Shown here: positions 43,820 to 52,529 of the stretch, one piece after another | Layout of the letters: each line of letters opens with the position of its first letter | Position numbering within the stretch: position 1 is the first letter of the stretch | Origin: G965232465 sp965276005 | Lineage (GTDB): Bacteria > Pseudomonadota > Alphaproteobacteria > JAQWUY01 | Length of the DNA: 64,000 nt | Assembly (NCBI GenBank): GCA_965276005.1 | Contig: OZ254962.1 | Location: forward strand, 868,001 to 932,000 | Reading direction: 5' to 3' | Made by a program: the position numbers and the translations under genes | Notes under the pieces: generated by a model | Seen by the model: only the letters and a program-made list of their open reading frames with translations | What the model was told of the DNA's origin: nothing | Databases searched by the model: none

Positions 43820-43857
43820 TACTGTATGACAGTACCCCCACCCCGCACAAGGTGGGG
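43820..43857 (-). promoter_or_regulatory. Two stem-loops after the binding-protein gene
   Basis: TACTGT-ATG-ACAGTA (43820-43834) and CCCCACC / GGTGGGG (43836-43857) lie in the 69-bp gap between the solute-binding-protein gene and the ATPase gene. Intra-operon hairpins after the binding-protein gene commonly stabilise its mRNA or reduce read-through, giving excess binding protein. No T-run follows. Confidence 0.55.
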
Positions 43858-43873
43858 ATAGCCGTGTGTTATA

Positions 43874-45073
43874 TTATAAGTTCTCCAAATCTTCTTGAAT
43901 ATTTGCCACCACTTCTTCTGGGCTAGCGTCAGAGGTTACAAGATCTTGAATGTTTTGGATAAAGGTTTCTTGGGCACCCCGAAAATCGGTAAACAGCGAT
44001 TCTGGTCCCCCATTTGCAATGCCGTTAATAAACACCTGCCATGTGGGTTTTTCGGCAATGATATTTTTCCATTCTGGGTGGGGACGCATAGGCGTCATCT
44101 TCCACTCGGTTTCCAATTTAAACTGATTTTCCGCATTGGTTAAGTATTTGGCAAATGCGTGTGTTATATCTTCGTTGCCGGTGCGTTTAAACACCACAAC
44201 CGAGTCGGTAATCAACAAAGTACCAGAACCGCTGCCACTTGGACCGTAGGGAATAGGTGCCACGCCCCAGTTGATGTCTTCGCTGATTCGCCCTTCCCGG
44301 GTATCCCATGGACCAGAAATATAAGACGCCACCTTGCCATTGTTAAACAATTCCAACAGGCTGGAGCGGTCGTGTGCCGCTGGACCAGATTGTGAATAGT
44401 CGGCTAGTTCCTTTAAAAACGCAGCGGTCTGTATCGCAGATGGCGACTCAAATACCACATCGCCTCTGTCGTTTAGCACTTCGCCGCCGTTCGAATACAA
44501 CCAGTTTAAAAATTGGTGAAATGTTTGATCGAAGGCTTTGGCAATCATACCGTATCCGGGCTCACCAGTCCTTTCCTTGACAGTTTTTGTCGCCCGCAAA
44601 AAATCGTCCCAAGTTTTTGGAAATTCTGTAATCCCCGCCTGTGTAAACAAATCTTTGTTGTAGTACACCGCCTTAGTCGAGAATGCCACCGGGTACGACC
44701 AAGCGGTACCATCGGCAACAAATGTTTTTAATACATTGGGGTAATATTCCGCTAACTCCGCATCGCTCAGTCGGGACGGTTCAATCAAGTCCGCATCCGC
44801 CAGCTGCCCCAAAGTCCGTGACCCCATATAGGCAAAATCCGGCGGCGAACCGGCACCCGCCAAAGTAAATACCTTATCTTGGCATTGCCCCCATGGCACC
44901 ATTTCGATATTTACCGTGTTGCCGGTTGTGTTTTGCCAATTTTCAATGGCTTCGATATGTGGGGTTGCCACTTCGTTGCCACAAAAAATACCGTTAATTG
45001 TCGCTGCACTGGCACCTGTACCCATCACAGATACCCCCAATGCGAACGACAATGACAATGTAAATTTTTTCAT
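43874..45073 (-). CDS. Sugar ABC transporter solute-binding protein
   Basis: A 399-residue family 1 (CUT1) extracellular binding protein. The ATG at 45073 follows AAGGAAAC and gives a clean signal peptide (MKKFTLSLSFALGVSVMGTG, cleavage after ASA). The mature part shows PDFAYMGSRTLGQLADADLI, SYPVAFSTKAVYYNKDLFTQ, and WDDFLRATKTV. It delivers an oligosaccharide to the MalFG-type permeases encoded upstream; the adjacent GH20 gene suggests a GlcNAc-containing sugar. Confidence 0.93.
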   Translation of the reverse strand: MKKFTLSLSFALGVSVMGTGASAATINGIFCGNEVATPHIEAIENWQNTTGNTVNIEMVPWGQCQDKVFTLAGAGSPPDFAYMGSRTLGQLADADLIEPSRLSDAELAEYYPNVLKTFVADGTAWSYPVAFSTKAVYYNKDLFTQAGITEFPKTWDDFLRATKTVKERTGEPGYGMIAKAFDQTFHQFLNWLYSNGGEVLNDRGDVVFESPSAIQTAAFLKELADYSQSGPAAHDRSSLLELFNNGKVASYISGPWDTREGRISEDINWGVAPIPYGPSGSGSGTLLITDSVVVFKRTGNEDITHAFAKYLTNAENQFKLETEWKMTPMRPHPEWKNIIAEKPTWQVFINGIANGGPESLFTDFRGAQETFIQNIQDLVTSDASPEEVVANIQEDLENL

Positions 45074-45153
45074 AATGTTTCCTTTCAATAGCTATGAATG
45101 TATATGTATATCGCCAATACATATGCTCTCTGTTGTCCTCAGCATCTAAGGAC

Positions 45154-45996
45154 TTATTCCTTCACCGCCCCTGCGGTCAAGCCTTCGATGATGTACTTTT
45201 GCAACAGCAAAAACACCACCAAAACTGGCAAGATGGCAATTAAGCACGCTGCCATCAACTCATTCCAAATCACCCCATTTTTGCCAAAGAATTGAAACAA
45301 CCCTTGTGGAATGGGCATAATTTCCGTGCGGCTGTTAAAGGTAATGGCAAATAAAAACTGTTGGGCGTATGCAGAAATAAAAGTATTCACCGACACCACT
45401 GCAATACCGGGGGTCGATAGGGGTACAATGATTTTCCAGACAATATAAAAGCGGTTTGCCCCGTCTACCCGGGCGGATTCTTCCAGCTCCACAGGAATCC
45501 GTTCCAAATAAGACTTTAACAACCAAATTGCCGCCGGGATTAAAAACGCTGTGCCGGGAATAATCATCGCCCAATAGGTATTTAACAACCCCATCGCTTT
45601 CATTTGTCTAAACAGCGGGATAAGCAACACCGCCCCGCTAAACATATTGACCGCTAATAACGCCGCCAGCACTTGGTTTTTGCCGATAAACTTAATACGA
45701 GCAAAAGCGTACGCAGCGGGGATAACAACCGCCAATACCATAATTGTTACCATAGTCGATATATACAGACTATTCAGCATATACCGCCCCAACAGCGGTA
45801 CGCTGTCCCACATCCGCACATACGCCCCGAAACTCATATCGTCGGTCAGCAATTTCCACGGGGTTTGAAACAGCTCGTCTAAGGGTTTCATCGACACCAA
45901 AAACATCTCTAAAAACGGTGCCATAATAAACGCTAGGAACAAAAACACCCCTATATACATGCCAATTTTTTCCCATATGGTATAGCGATTAAGCAT
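45154..45996 (-). CDS. Sugar ABC transporter permease, MalG type
   Basis: A 280-residue permease with about six membrane segments. The EAA-type loop reads LEESARVDGANRFYIVWKIIVP. The N-terminus (YIGVFLFLAFIMAPFLEMFLVS) and the C-terminus ending in a short charged tail match CUT1 permeases. AAGGGAT precedes the start; it lies 23 bp after the MalF-type gene. Confidence 0.93.
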   Translation of the reverse strand: MLNRYTIWEKIGMYIGVFLFLAFIMAPFLEMFLVSMKPLDELFQTPWKLLTDDMSFGAYVRMWDSVPLLGRYMLNSLYISTMVTIMVLAVVIPAAYAFARIKFIGKNQVLAALLAVNMFSGAVLLIPLFRQMKAMGLLNTYWAMIIPGTAFLIPAAIWLLKSYLERIPVELEESARVDGANRFYIVWKIIVPLSTPGIAVVSVNTFISAYAQQFLFAITFNSRTEIMPIPQGLFQFFGKNGVIWNELMAACLIAILPVLVVFLLLQKYIIEGLTAGAVKE

Positions 45997-46019
45997 CTTT
46001 TATATCCCTTTCTATGCTT

Positions 46020-46910
46020 TCAAGTCTTACGCTTTTGCAAGTATCTTAACAACAACAAATACAGGGTGATAAACACGGATAGTATCAGTACAATAATCAC
46101 CGCCCGTGCCGATCCCTCACCGTATTTAAACCGCCCGATTGCCACTTTATATGTGTCGATAATCATGGTTGTAGTCGCCCCACGAGGCCCGCCTTTGGTT
46201 AAAATCCAAATAATTTCAAACGAATTAAAAGTCCATATGGCCGACAAAATAGAAATTGTCGCCATCGTCGAAGAAATCCCCGGCAAAGTAATCCGCCAAA
46301 ATCGCCGCCATCGCCCCGCCCCATCACACCATGCGGCTTCGTATAGGTCCCTAGGAATGCCCTGCATCGCCGCTAGTAAAAATATAGTCACCATCGGCAC
46401 CCCAATCCATACATCGGTTACAATACACGCCCACAGTGCAGAGGTAGGATAGCCCAAAAACTCATACGGTCCGTCCAAAATACCAAAAAACTGCATTAAG
46501 TTGCTAACCAAGCCAAAGTTGCCGTTATACATCCACGCCCAACCCATAATGCCAATAGCAATAGGAATAATCCACGGCGGTATAGTCAAAATACGAAACA
46601 GGGTTTTCCCCCACAGCTGGGCGTTTAACAACAACGCCCCCATCGTGCCAAGTGCCAATTTCAAGCCCACCGACATAAACATCCAAAAGAAAGTCAGCAC
46701 AATCGCATCATCGAAACCTTTTTTAAACATCTTGCTATAATTGTACAGCCCCACATATTTCCAATTTGGCGATAGCCCGGTGTTGGTAAACGACAAGCGA
46801 ATGGCTTCTGCCAGTGGCAATAAAACAATAAATGCCAAAAACCCCAAAGCGGGCAGTAACAACATATAAGCAAAAACTTGCGTCGATTGGCGTTGTGTTA
46901 ATCGTATCAT
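46020..46910 (-). CDS. Sugar ABC transporter permease, MalF type
   Basis: A 296-residue permease of the CUT1 MalF/UgpA type with six predicted membrane segments. The EAA loop is DLYEAAWCDGAGRWRRFWRI followed by TLPGISSTM. Starts MIRLTQRQSTQVFAYMLLLP with GAGGACAAAACCC upstream. Pairs with the MalG-type permease. Confidence 0.93.
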   Translation of the reverse strand: MIRLTQRQSTQVFAYMLLLPALGFLAFIVLLPLAEAIRLSFTNTGLSPNWKYVGLYNYSKMFKKGFDDAIVLTFFWMFMSVGLKLALGTMGALLLNAQLWGKTLFRILTIPPWIIPIAIGIMGWAWMYNGNFGLVSNLMQFFGILDGPYEFLGYPTSALWACIVTDVWIGVPMVTIFLLAAMQGIPRDLYEAAWCDGAGRWRRFWRITLPGISSTMATISILSAIWTFNSFEIIWILTKGGPRGATTTMIIDTYKVAIGRFKYGEGSARAVIIVLILSVFITLYLLLLRYLQKRKT

Positions 46911-46934
46911 GGGTTTTGTCCTCAGTAAATTTTG

Positions 46935-48113
46935 TTACAATCCATAGCTGTCGAACTTTTTCCAAGTGGCGGTTACATCCAGCATTTGCCCGCTTTTGCG
47001 GGCTTCGTCTAGCTTGATGGCAACCAGCCCAGCAATCATAGCATCTTTTACAGATACCAGCGGTTCGGTGCCCGCCAAAACATTTTTAAATATATCGGCC
47101 ACCAACGCATCATCCGCCCCGTAGTGTCCGTATATCAGGCTGTTATTTTCGCTGTCCGTTGCGTTGTAATTTTTGTCAAAAATCTTACCGCCTGTACGGG
47201 CGTCATAGGCTTTGACAACCCCCCGCATAAAATCGCCCTCGATGGTTGCTTTGGTGCCAGCAATCAAAAACCGGCGGTGTTCGTCGTGTATGTTTAAATT
47301 GGTGTGAAACGCCAGTGTCGCCCCGCTTTCATATTGTAACAAGGCGGTTTGATAATCGACAATGTCGGCATCGGTGTTAAACGGGTTGTCGATTCCCGAC
47401 CAGCCGCTAGGTTTTTGCACATATATATCGCTGTTAAAATCGCTGTCGGGGGCATTTTCGGGGACAAAGCTTTTACGCCCGCCAAAGCTGGCTATTTTTA
47501 TGGGGCGGGACTGGGTTATCATGTTGTATAAATCGAGGTCATGACAGCATTTTTCCAGCATAAACCCGCCTGCATATGTATCTTTTCGCCGCCAATCGCG
47601 CATAAAGAACGCCCCGTGTGCCGGGCGAATATGTTCTGATCCTTCGACACCTGTGATGTCGCCTATTTGCCCGCTGTGTATCATGCCCATCACATCTTGC
47701 ATGTGCGGCGAATAGCGCAACACCAGCCCGACCAACACTTGCCGAGTGCCGTATTTTTGTAGTGATGCGGCAAGTTGCCAAGTTTGCTGTTCTGTGGTAA
47801 CCACCGGTTTTTCACAAAATATCTGCACCCCCGCTTGTAACCCCAATGTTATATCCGCCAAGTGTTGAAAATTCGGCGACCCAATCGCCAATAAATCCAA
47901 TTGTTCGCTGTCGAGCATCTGTTGCAGGTTGGGGTAATATGTACCTGCGGACACGCCAGCAGCGTGTAATCCTTGCAGCCCCGCCGGCGTGTCGACCACA
48001 TCTGTATAAGCGACAATTTTTACATTGTCATGGTACTTTGGAAACAACGCCCCCAAATGCCCCAGCCGATAGCCCAATCCGCATATACCAATTTTAAACT
48101 GCTGTTGTGTCAT
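46935..48113 (-). CDS. Gfo/Idh/MocA family oxidoreductase
   Basis: A 392-residue oxidoreductase with an N-terminal Rossmann fold (FKIGICGLGYRLGHLGALF) and the family CEKPVVTT motif, followed by the alpha/beta substrate domain (EGSEHIRPAHGAFFMRDW, LEKCCHDLDLYNMI). Members oxidise or epimerise sugars and amino sugars with NAD(P). It sits between the GH20 gene (11 bp upstream) and the permeases, so it probably acts on the imported sugar. AAGGAT gives the start. Confidence 0.92.
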   Translation of the reverse strand: MTQQQFKIGICGLGYRLGHLGALFPKYHDNVKIVAYTDVVDTPAGLQGLHAAGVSAGTYYPNLQQMLDSEQLDLLAIGSPNFQHLADITLGLQAGVQIFCEKPVVTTEQQTWQLAASLQKYGTRQVLVGLVLRYSPHMQDVMGMIHSGQIGDITGVEGSEHIRPAHGAFFMRDWRRKDTYAGGFMLEKCCHDLDLYNMITQSRPIKIASFGGRKSFVPENAPDSDFNSDIYVQKPSGWSGIDNPFNTDADIVDYQTALLQYESGATLAFHTNLNIHDEHRRFLIAGTKATIEGDFMRGVVKAYDARTGGKIFDKNYNATDSENNSLIYGHYGADDALVADIFKNVLAGTEPLVSVKDAMIAGLVAIKLDEARKSGQMLDVTATWKKFDSYGL

Positions 48114-48124
48114 GTTTTATATCC

Positions 48125-50173
48125 TTAAATATTGTTTGTGCGTTTGTAGTGTAAACATTGCTGGATGTAATCGAGCGGACGATGTGCAATGCCCGCCTTG
48201 TGCAGTAACGGCAAAAAGTGCCTGTGCAAGGTATATAAAAATCCATCGTAATGTTTGTTTTGTGGGGTGCACCATGCCACTTCTGCCATTGCCGATAACC
48301 GGGGCATCGCCATAAAGTACAAGCGGTGTTTGTCGTGGATATTTTCACTCCAAATACAGCCTTGTACGCCTATGATACGGTTTAAGTCCTCAGCCGAAAC
48401 TTCGCCCAGTTTTTTACCGTCCATAGCGTGTGCATCGTCCATCTGCAACGGGTCATAATGATATGTATCGCTCAGCCGTACATACCCCGCCCACGACAAG
48501 CCGGGATCGAAGGGATGTGCCGATTGTGCCATGTCCCAGTATAAGTACTGTGCCGGCGACATGACCACCGCATGTCCTTTGTGGGCGGCATTTAAACCGG
48601 CAACAATCCCCCGCCACGACACAATATAACAATCGGTATCTATGTCGCCATCTTCGGACGCTTCTTCCCACGCCCCCATAGTTTTACCGTGTTTGCGAAT
48701 AAGCTGTTGTACCCGTTTGACGAAGTATGTTTGCAACGCATCAAAATCGGCTAGCCCTTCGGCTTTCATTAACGCTTTACAGGCGGGCGATTGCCGCCAC
48801 GCCCCCGGCGGGCGTTCGTCCGCCCCGATGTGAATCCGCTTGTCGGGAAACATATCGGCTACTTCGGCAATTACTTTGTCGATAAAGTCGTAAGTGGCGG
48901 GCAATGCGGGGTTTAAAGTGTTTCGACTGTAGCTCTGTACAGATGTATATTGGGTCGTATCCGCCGCTTCGTTTAATGCCAGCAGCAACCGCAACAGACC
49001 GAAACAATGCCCCGGCATGTCGATTTCTGGAATGACGGCGATATACCTTGCCGCTGCGTAAGCGACAATGTCCTTTACATCGTCTCGACTATAATATCCG
49101 CCATAGGGGCGGTAATTGGAGCCAAATGCCGGCGGCACACATTGCCCTTCGCCCCGATATGCCAGTTTTTCGGTTAGCTCCGGCATACTACGGATTTCTA
49201 AACGCCACGCCTCATCATCGGTCAAGTGCCAATGAAAAGTATTCAGCTTGTGTAACGCCATCACATCCAGCAGCTGTTTTATTTCGTCGACCGTATAAAA
49301 TTGCCGTACCACATCGAGGTGCTGCCCCCGATAGGCAAAACGAGGGGCATCGACAATATCCATAGTGTTGGTTTCCGTGTTGGCATGCACCAACTGAATA
49401 AGACTCACAAGCCCGTAAAAATAGCCGTTTGCTGTATGGGCAGAGAGGACAATCCTATCGGTTTTTAACGACAAGGTATACGCTTCATCGCCTAAATCGC
49501 CGTTGTCTTCAAAATACACGGGCGACCCCTGCGGGGTTTCAGCCAACATATCAAACGATGCAAATAGACACTTCGACAGCTGCTTGGCACCCGATACAGC
49601 CTGTTTAGCAATCGGGTTGTCCACCGTTTTAAACACAAAACCCTGCACTAGGGTACAGGCGGCATCATCGTACCGCACACAATGATGGGGCATGGGCACA
49701 ATCGGCAAAGAATCCCTATTGGGGTGGGTTTGTGGAACCGTATCTTGATCAAAAATATTTTCGTCTTTATCGGCGAATACAGCCACCGTAGACACCACAT
49801 CCGTATATGCGGGGGGGGGGGGTCTGTGCTTGATGTACACCCCCTGTGGGGCGTCAGAAATATGTTGTAATGGCAATTTGCTATTTTGTGCACTAAACGC
49901 CCAGCTGTCGCCCGCATCGATACGCATATCAGCAGGCGGGGCGATTTCGTGAAAACTCCCCTGCTTACACAGCAGGCTCGCCCCCTCAAAACTTTCTGCA
50001 ACCAAATCCCGCACCACACTAAAGCACAGCGTAAAATCGCCCGCTAACAACGGCGTATCCCCATTGTTGCACAGCGTAAACGACAAACGGGTCGTCTCTG
50101 CACCGGCGTTTTCTATAACTGTATGCAACACAATATCAGCATGCGGCTGCGGTATGGCAAACGGATTGTACAT
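48125..50173 (-). CDS. GH20 beta-N-acetylhexosaminidase with poly-C tract
   Basis: A 682-residue GH20 enzyme removing terminal GlcNAc/GalNAc. An N-terminal region of about 200 residues precedes the TIM barrel, which shows LDVVRQFYTVDEIKQLLDVM, FHWHLTDDEAWRLEI, PEIDMPGH and the catalytic Asp-Glu in HIGADERPPGAW. No signal peptide is seen, so it likely hydrolyses imported oligosaccharide in the cytoplasm. Codons 118-121 are a run of 12 C (CCC x4, Pro-Pro-Pro-Pro, 49811-49822). The gene is in frame at 12; slippage would break it. Confidence 0.93.
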   Translation of the reverse strand: MYNPFAIPQPHADIVLHTVIENAGAETTRLSFTLCNNGDTPLLAGDFTLCFSVVRDLVAESFEGASLLCKQGSFHEIAPPADMRIDAGDSWAFSAQNSKLPLQHISDAPQGVYIKHRPPPPAYTDVVSTVAVFADKDENIFDQDTVPQTHPNRDSLPIVPMPHHCVRYDDAACTLVQGFVFKTVDNPIAKQAVSGAKQLSKCLFASFDMLAETPQGSPVYFEDNGDLGDEAYTLSLKTDRIVLSAHTANGYFYGLVSLIQLVHANTETNTMDIVDAPRFAYRGQHLDVVRQFYTVDEIKQLLDVMALHKLNTFHWHLTDDEAWRLEIRSMPELTEKLAYRGEGQCVPPAFGSNYRPYGGYYSRDDVKDIVAYAAARYIAVIPEIDMPGHCFGLLRLLLALNEAADTTQYTSVQSYSRNTLNPALPATYDFIDKVIAEVADMFPDKRIHIGADERPPGAWRQSPACKALMKAEGLADFDALQTYFVKRVQQLIRKHGKTMGAWEEASEDGDIDTDCYIVSWRGIVAGLNAAHKGHAVVMSPAQYLYWDMAQSAHPFDPGLSWAGYVRLSDTYHYDPLQMDDAHAMDGKKLGEVSAEDLNRIIGVQGCIWSENIHDKHRLYFMAMPRLSAMAEVAWCTPQNKHYDGFLYTLHRHFLPLLHKAGIAHRPLDYIQQCLHYKRTNNI
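49811..49822. repeat. 12-base homopolymer in the GH20 gene
   Basis: Twelve consecutive G on the plus strand (C on the coding strand) encode four prolines near the start of the hexosaminidase. Such runs are prone to slippage during replication. Confidence 0.95.
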
Positions 50174-50209
50174 GTTTATTCTCTCTATTTAATGTATTCC
50201 TATACCCTA

Positions 50210-50238
50210 ACCATAAACACTTTTACCCAAGCTGTCAA
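50210..50238 (-). promoter_or_regulatory. Promoter before the GH20 gene
   Basis: TTGACA (50233-50238), a 17-bp spacer and TATGGT (50210-50215) face the GH20-Gfo/Idh-ABC gene series, starting RNA near 50203, about 30 nt before the ATG at 50173. Confidence 0.65.
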
Positions 50239-50264
50239 TATAACACAACACAAAAGCAGCGAAG

Positions 50265-50280
50265 TTATACAATTGTGTAA
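50265..50280. promoter_or_regulatory. IclR-type operator candidate upstream of GH20 promoter
   Basis: Near-perfect palindrome TTATACAATTGTGTAA just upstream of the GH20 promoter -35 box. Its core TACAATTGT matches the perfect palindrome in the iclR/M81 gap (52394-52407). Placement upstream of -35 would suit activation. Confidence 0.5.
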
Positions 50281-50299
50281 AATCAATGTTTTCATACAG

Positions 50300-51490
50300 T
50301 TACTTCTGTGATGGTGGTTTTTGCAGTGCCAACCACACGCCCAACGCCGCTGAAAACAAGGTGATAACCGCTCCTATCTTAAACATATCGCCCTCCATCA
50401 TAGGGTATAATATACCGCCAATGGGCAATACAATCGTAAACGGTATGTGGACAAAACAAGTTTGCAACACAGACTGTGCGGTGGACACCAGCGAATCGGG
50501 GATATTTAACTGAATAAAGTACGCACATACACTTTGGTGCATACCAAATGTAATACCGTGTAATAAAGTAATCGCCGACAGTGTATAAAAATCAGAAAAT
50601 GCCGAAAACAACCACCAACGCACCGTTGCCACCACACCACACACCACCAATAGCTGCAACGGGCGATAGCGTTTTATAATCGGCTTGCCAAACATAAAAA
50701 ACAGGGTTTCCATAACATTGCCGAATAAGATAATAAGCCCCGATTGCATTTTGCTAAACCCTATGGCGTCATAGTGGACGATAACAAACGAATAATAAAA
50801 CGCCGACCCCAACCCGTACAAAAATACAACCAAGTAAAATCCCTTTGCCCACGGCACCGCCCATAAATCGACTATGGCACCCCGTTTATTCGAGCTGTTG
50901 CCGTGTTTGGCAACCCCCGTATCGTCCAGCAACACAGTAACCGACAATATCAATGCCAATAACATCAGTGCCACATAGGGCAGCACTTGAATCCCCAACA
51001 CATCAAAAATCCACCCAATACCGACCATACCAATGGCGTAAAATATGGACAGGGTACTTTTAAACCACAAAAAAGACACTCTCGCCCCTTCACGGATGGG
51101 AAATATACTAATGGCAATCGAATCCAAAACGGGCAAAATGGTTACCACTGTAAAAAACCCTACATAAGCCGTATACAACACATATTTTTGCGGTACCCAC
51201 ATCAACACAAGCATTAAAATAAATGCTAGTGTCAATTGGTACTGTACCGCCCGTTTACGGTTGCCGGTCTTGTCCGCATACTGCCCGACAATCGCCAACC
51301 AGCCAATAGTCGTAAGCGTGGTAATGCCGCCCAAAGTGCTGGCAACAGCTAGGGGAACCCCCATATCCAACAGCCACACAATAGCAAACAGCCCGACACT
51401 GCCAAACAACAGCCCAAACGACCCATACATACCAAACGCAGAGGCGATATTTTTCATTTCTGGCGATGCAGAAGAAGTACCTGTGTGCAT
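50300..51490 (-). CDS. MFS transporter
   Basis: A 396-residue protein with about 12 hydrophobic segments and the MFS loop-2/3 motif GQYADKTGNRKRAV (about 68-81). The plan and SFLWFKSTLSIFYAIGMVGIG resemble the LacY/nucleoside-type MFS_1-like group (oligosaccharide or sugar symporters). It lies 37 bp after the iclR gene and before the GH20 promoter. It probably imports or exports a sugar related to the cluster; substrate unknown. Confidence 0.85.
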   Translation of the reverse strand: MHTGTSSASPEMKNIASAFGMYGSFGLLFGSVGLFAIVWLLDMGVPLAVASTLGGITTLTTIGWLAIVGQYADKTGNRKRAVQYQLTLAFILMLVLMWVPQKYVLYTAYVGFFTVVTILPVLDSIAISIFPIREGARVSFLWFKSTLSIFYAIGMVGIGWIFDVLGIQVLPYVALMLLALILSVTVLLDDTGVAKHGNSSNKRGAIVDLWAVPWAKGFYLVVFLYGLGSAFYYSFVIVHYDAIGFSKMQSGLIILFGNVMETLFFMFGKPIIKRYRPLQLLVVCGVVATVRWWLFSAFSDFYTLSAITLLHGITFGMHQSVCAYFIQLNIPDSLVSTAQSVLQTCFVHIPFTIVLPIGGILYPMMEGDMFKIGAVITLFSAALGVWLALQKPPSQK

Positions 51491-51527
51491 AATATCTTCT
51501 TTCTCAATATGCAGGGGGTGCGTAGGG

Positions 51528-52292
51528 TTATTTCCGTAGCACTTGGTTTGCCTGTCGTGCCAAGTCGATCAGCTGTTTTTTGGCATGGGCAAACAGATCA
51601 ATCGGGGCACGGTTGGGCAACGACACGCACATAGTATAGCGTTCTTGATCGGATATATGCACCAGAGTTGCCATACAAGTACACACCATATTTAATGGCG
51701 ATTGATACTGAAAAAAGTTTTCTATTTTTGCCTGCAGTATTTCGGCTACCAGACTGTCCAAGTTAATCGGGCTGTTGTCCGGCATTTTTAAATCTTCTTT
51801 TGGCAATCCCCGAAACAACGCCTCCCGGGTTTCGTATGGCAACAACAGCCGCCCCGATGCGGTCCAAGTAATCGGTGCCCGTTGCCCCAGCACTTCCGAA
51901 CGAATGGCGTATTCGGCTTGTGGCACGCATTCACTGATAACCATATATTTATTGCGGGTATAGGTACACAGCTGGGTCGTACAGCCGGTTTTTGCCGCTA
52001 AGTTGCCAATCGCCTCTTTTAAAACGATAAGATGCGGGCGTTCCCCGTGGTATAAATCGCCGTAAATAGCCACCTTAGCCCCAACAAAATACGATTTATC
52101 CGCAGACTGAGAAACAAAGCCTATATCGACCAGTGAACGCATGAATTTATACAAAGTCGACTTGGGAATTTCCGTCAATTGTTCGAGTCGCTTGACACTG
52201 CAGGGCTTGCGTTCCAAGGCAAACGCATTAAAGATCGCTCGAATAATTTCGATCGATCCCATCCGTCCTCTATTTTTGTCTATTGCATACAT
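51528..52292 (-). CDS. IclR-family transcriptional regulator
   Basis: A 254-residue IclR protein. The N-terminal winged helix-turn-helix reads IFNAFALERKPCSVKRLEQL, then TEIPKSTLYKFMRSLVDIGFVSQ. The C-terminal effector domain shows RSEVLGQRAPITWTASGRLLLP and CTCMATLVHISDQ. The ATG at 52292 follows AGAGAGAAAATT; a longer open frame to 52418 encodes an implausible hydrophobic leader. It is divergent from the M81 gene and upstream of the MFS/sugar cluster, so it is the likely regulator of one or both. Confidence 0.92.
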   Translation of the reverse strand: MYAIDKNRGRMGSIEIIRAIFNAFALERKPCSVKRLEQLTEIPKSTLYKFMRSLVDIGFVSQSADKSYFVGAKVAIYGDLYHGERPHLIVLKEAIGNLAAKTGCTTQLCTYTRNKYMVISECVPQAEYAIRSEVLGQRAPITWTASGRLLLPYETREALFRGLPKEDLKMPDNSPINLDSLVAEILQAKIENFFQYQSPLNMVCTCMATLVHISDQERYTMCVSLPNRAPIDLFAHAKKQLIDLARQANQVLRK

Positions 52293-52393
52293 AATTTTCT
52301 CTCTATACACTGTATGTATTTTGTCATATATGTAGAAACAATACCACACACAAAACAAAAATACATATAAAATCCAGATATGAGCGTGAAAAA

Positions 52394-52407
52394 TATACAA
52401 TTGTATA
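52394..52407. promoter_or_regulatory. Palindromic operator candidate, iclR/M81 intergenic
   Basis: Perfect 14-bp palindrome TATACAATTGTATA in the 237-bp gap between the divergent iclR and M81 genes, shared in its core with the site at 50265-50280. Consistent with autoregulation by IclR and control of the M81 unit. Confidence 0.5.
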
Positions 52408-52529
52408 ATTATGTACAATATGACATAAAAATATTTTCAATGGCAAAAAAATACTATATAGTTCCCCCCAACGAGAAATACTATGTCGAGTAATACCATT
52501 TTGCATATGGGTTATGGAAACAAACAATC

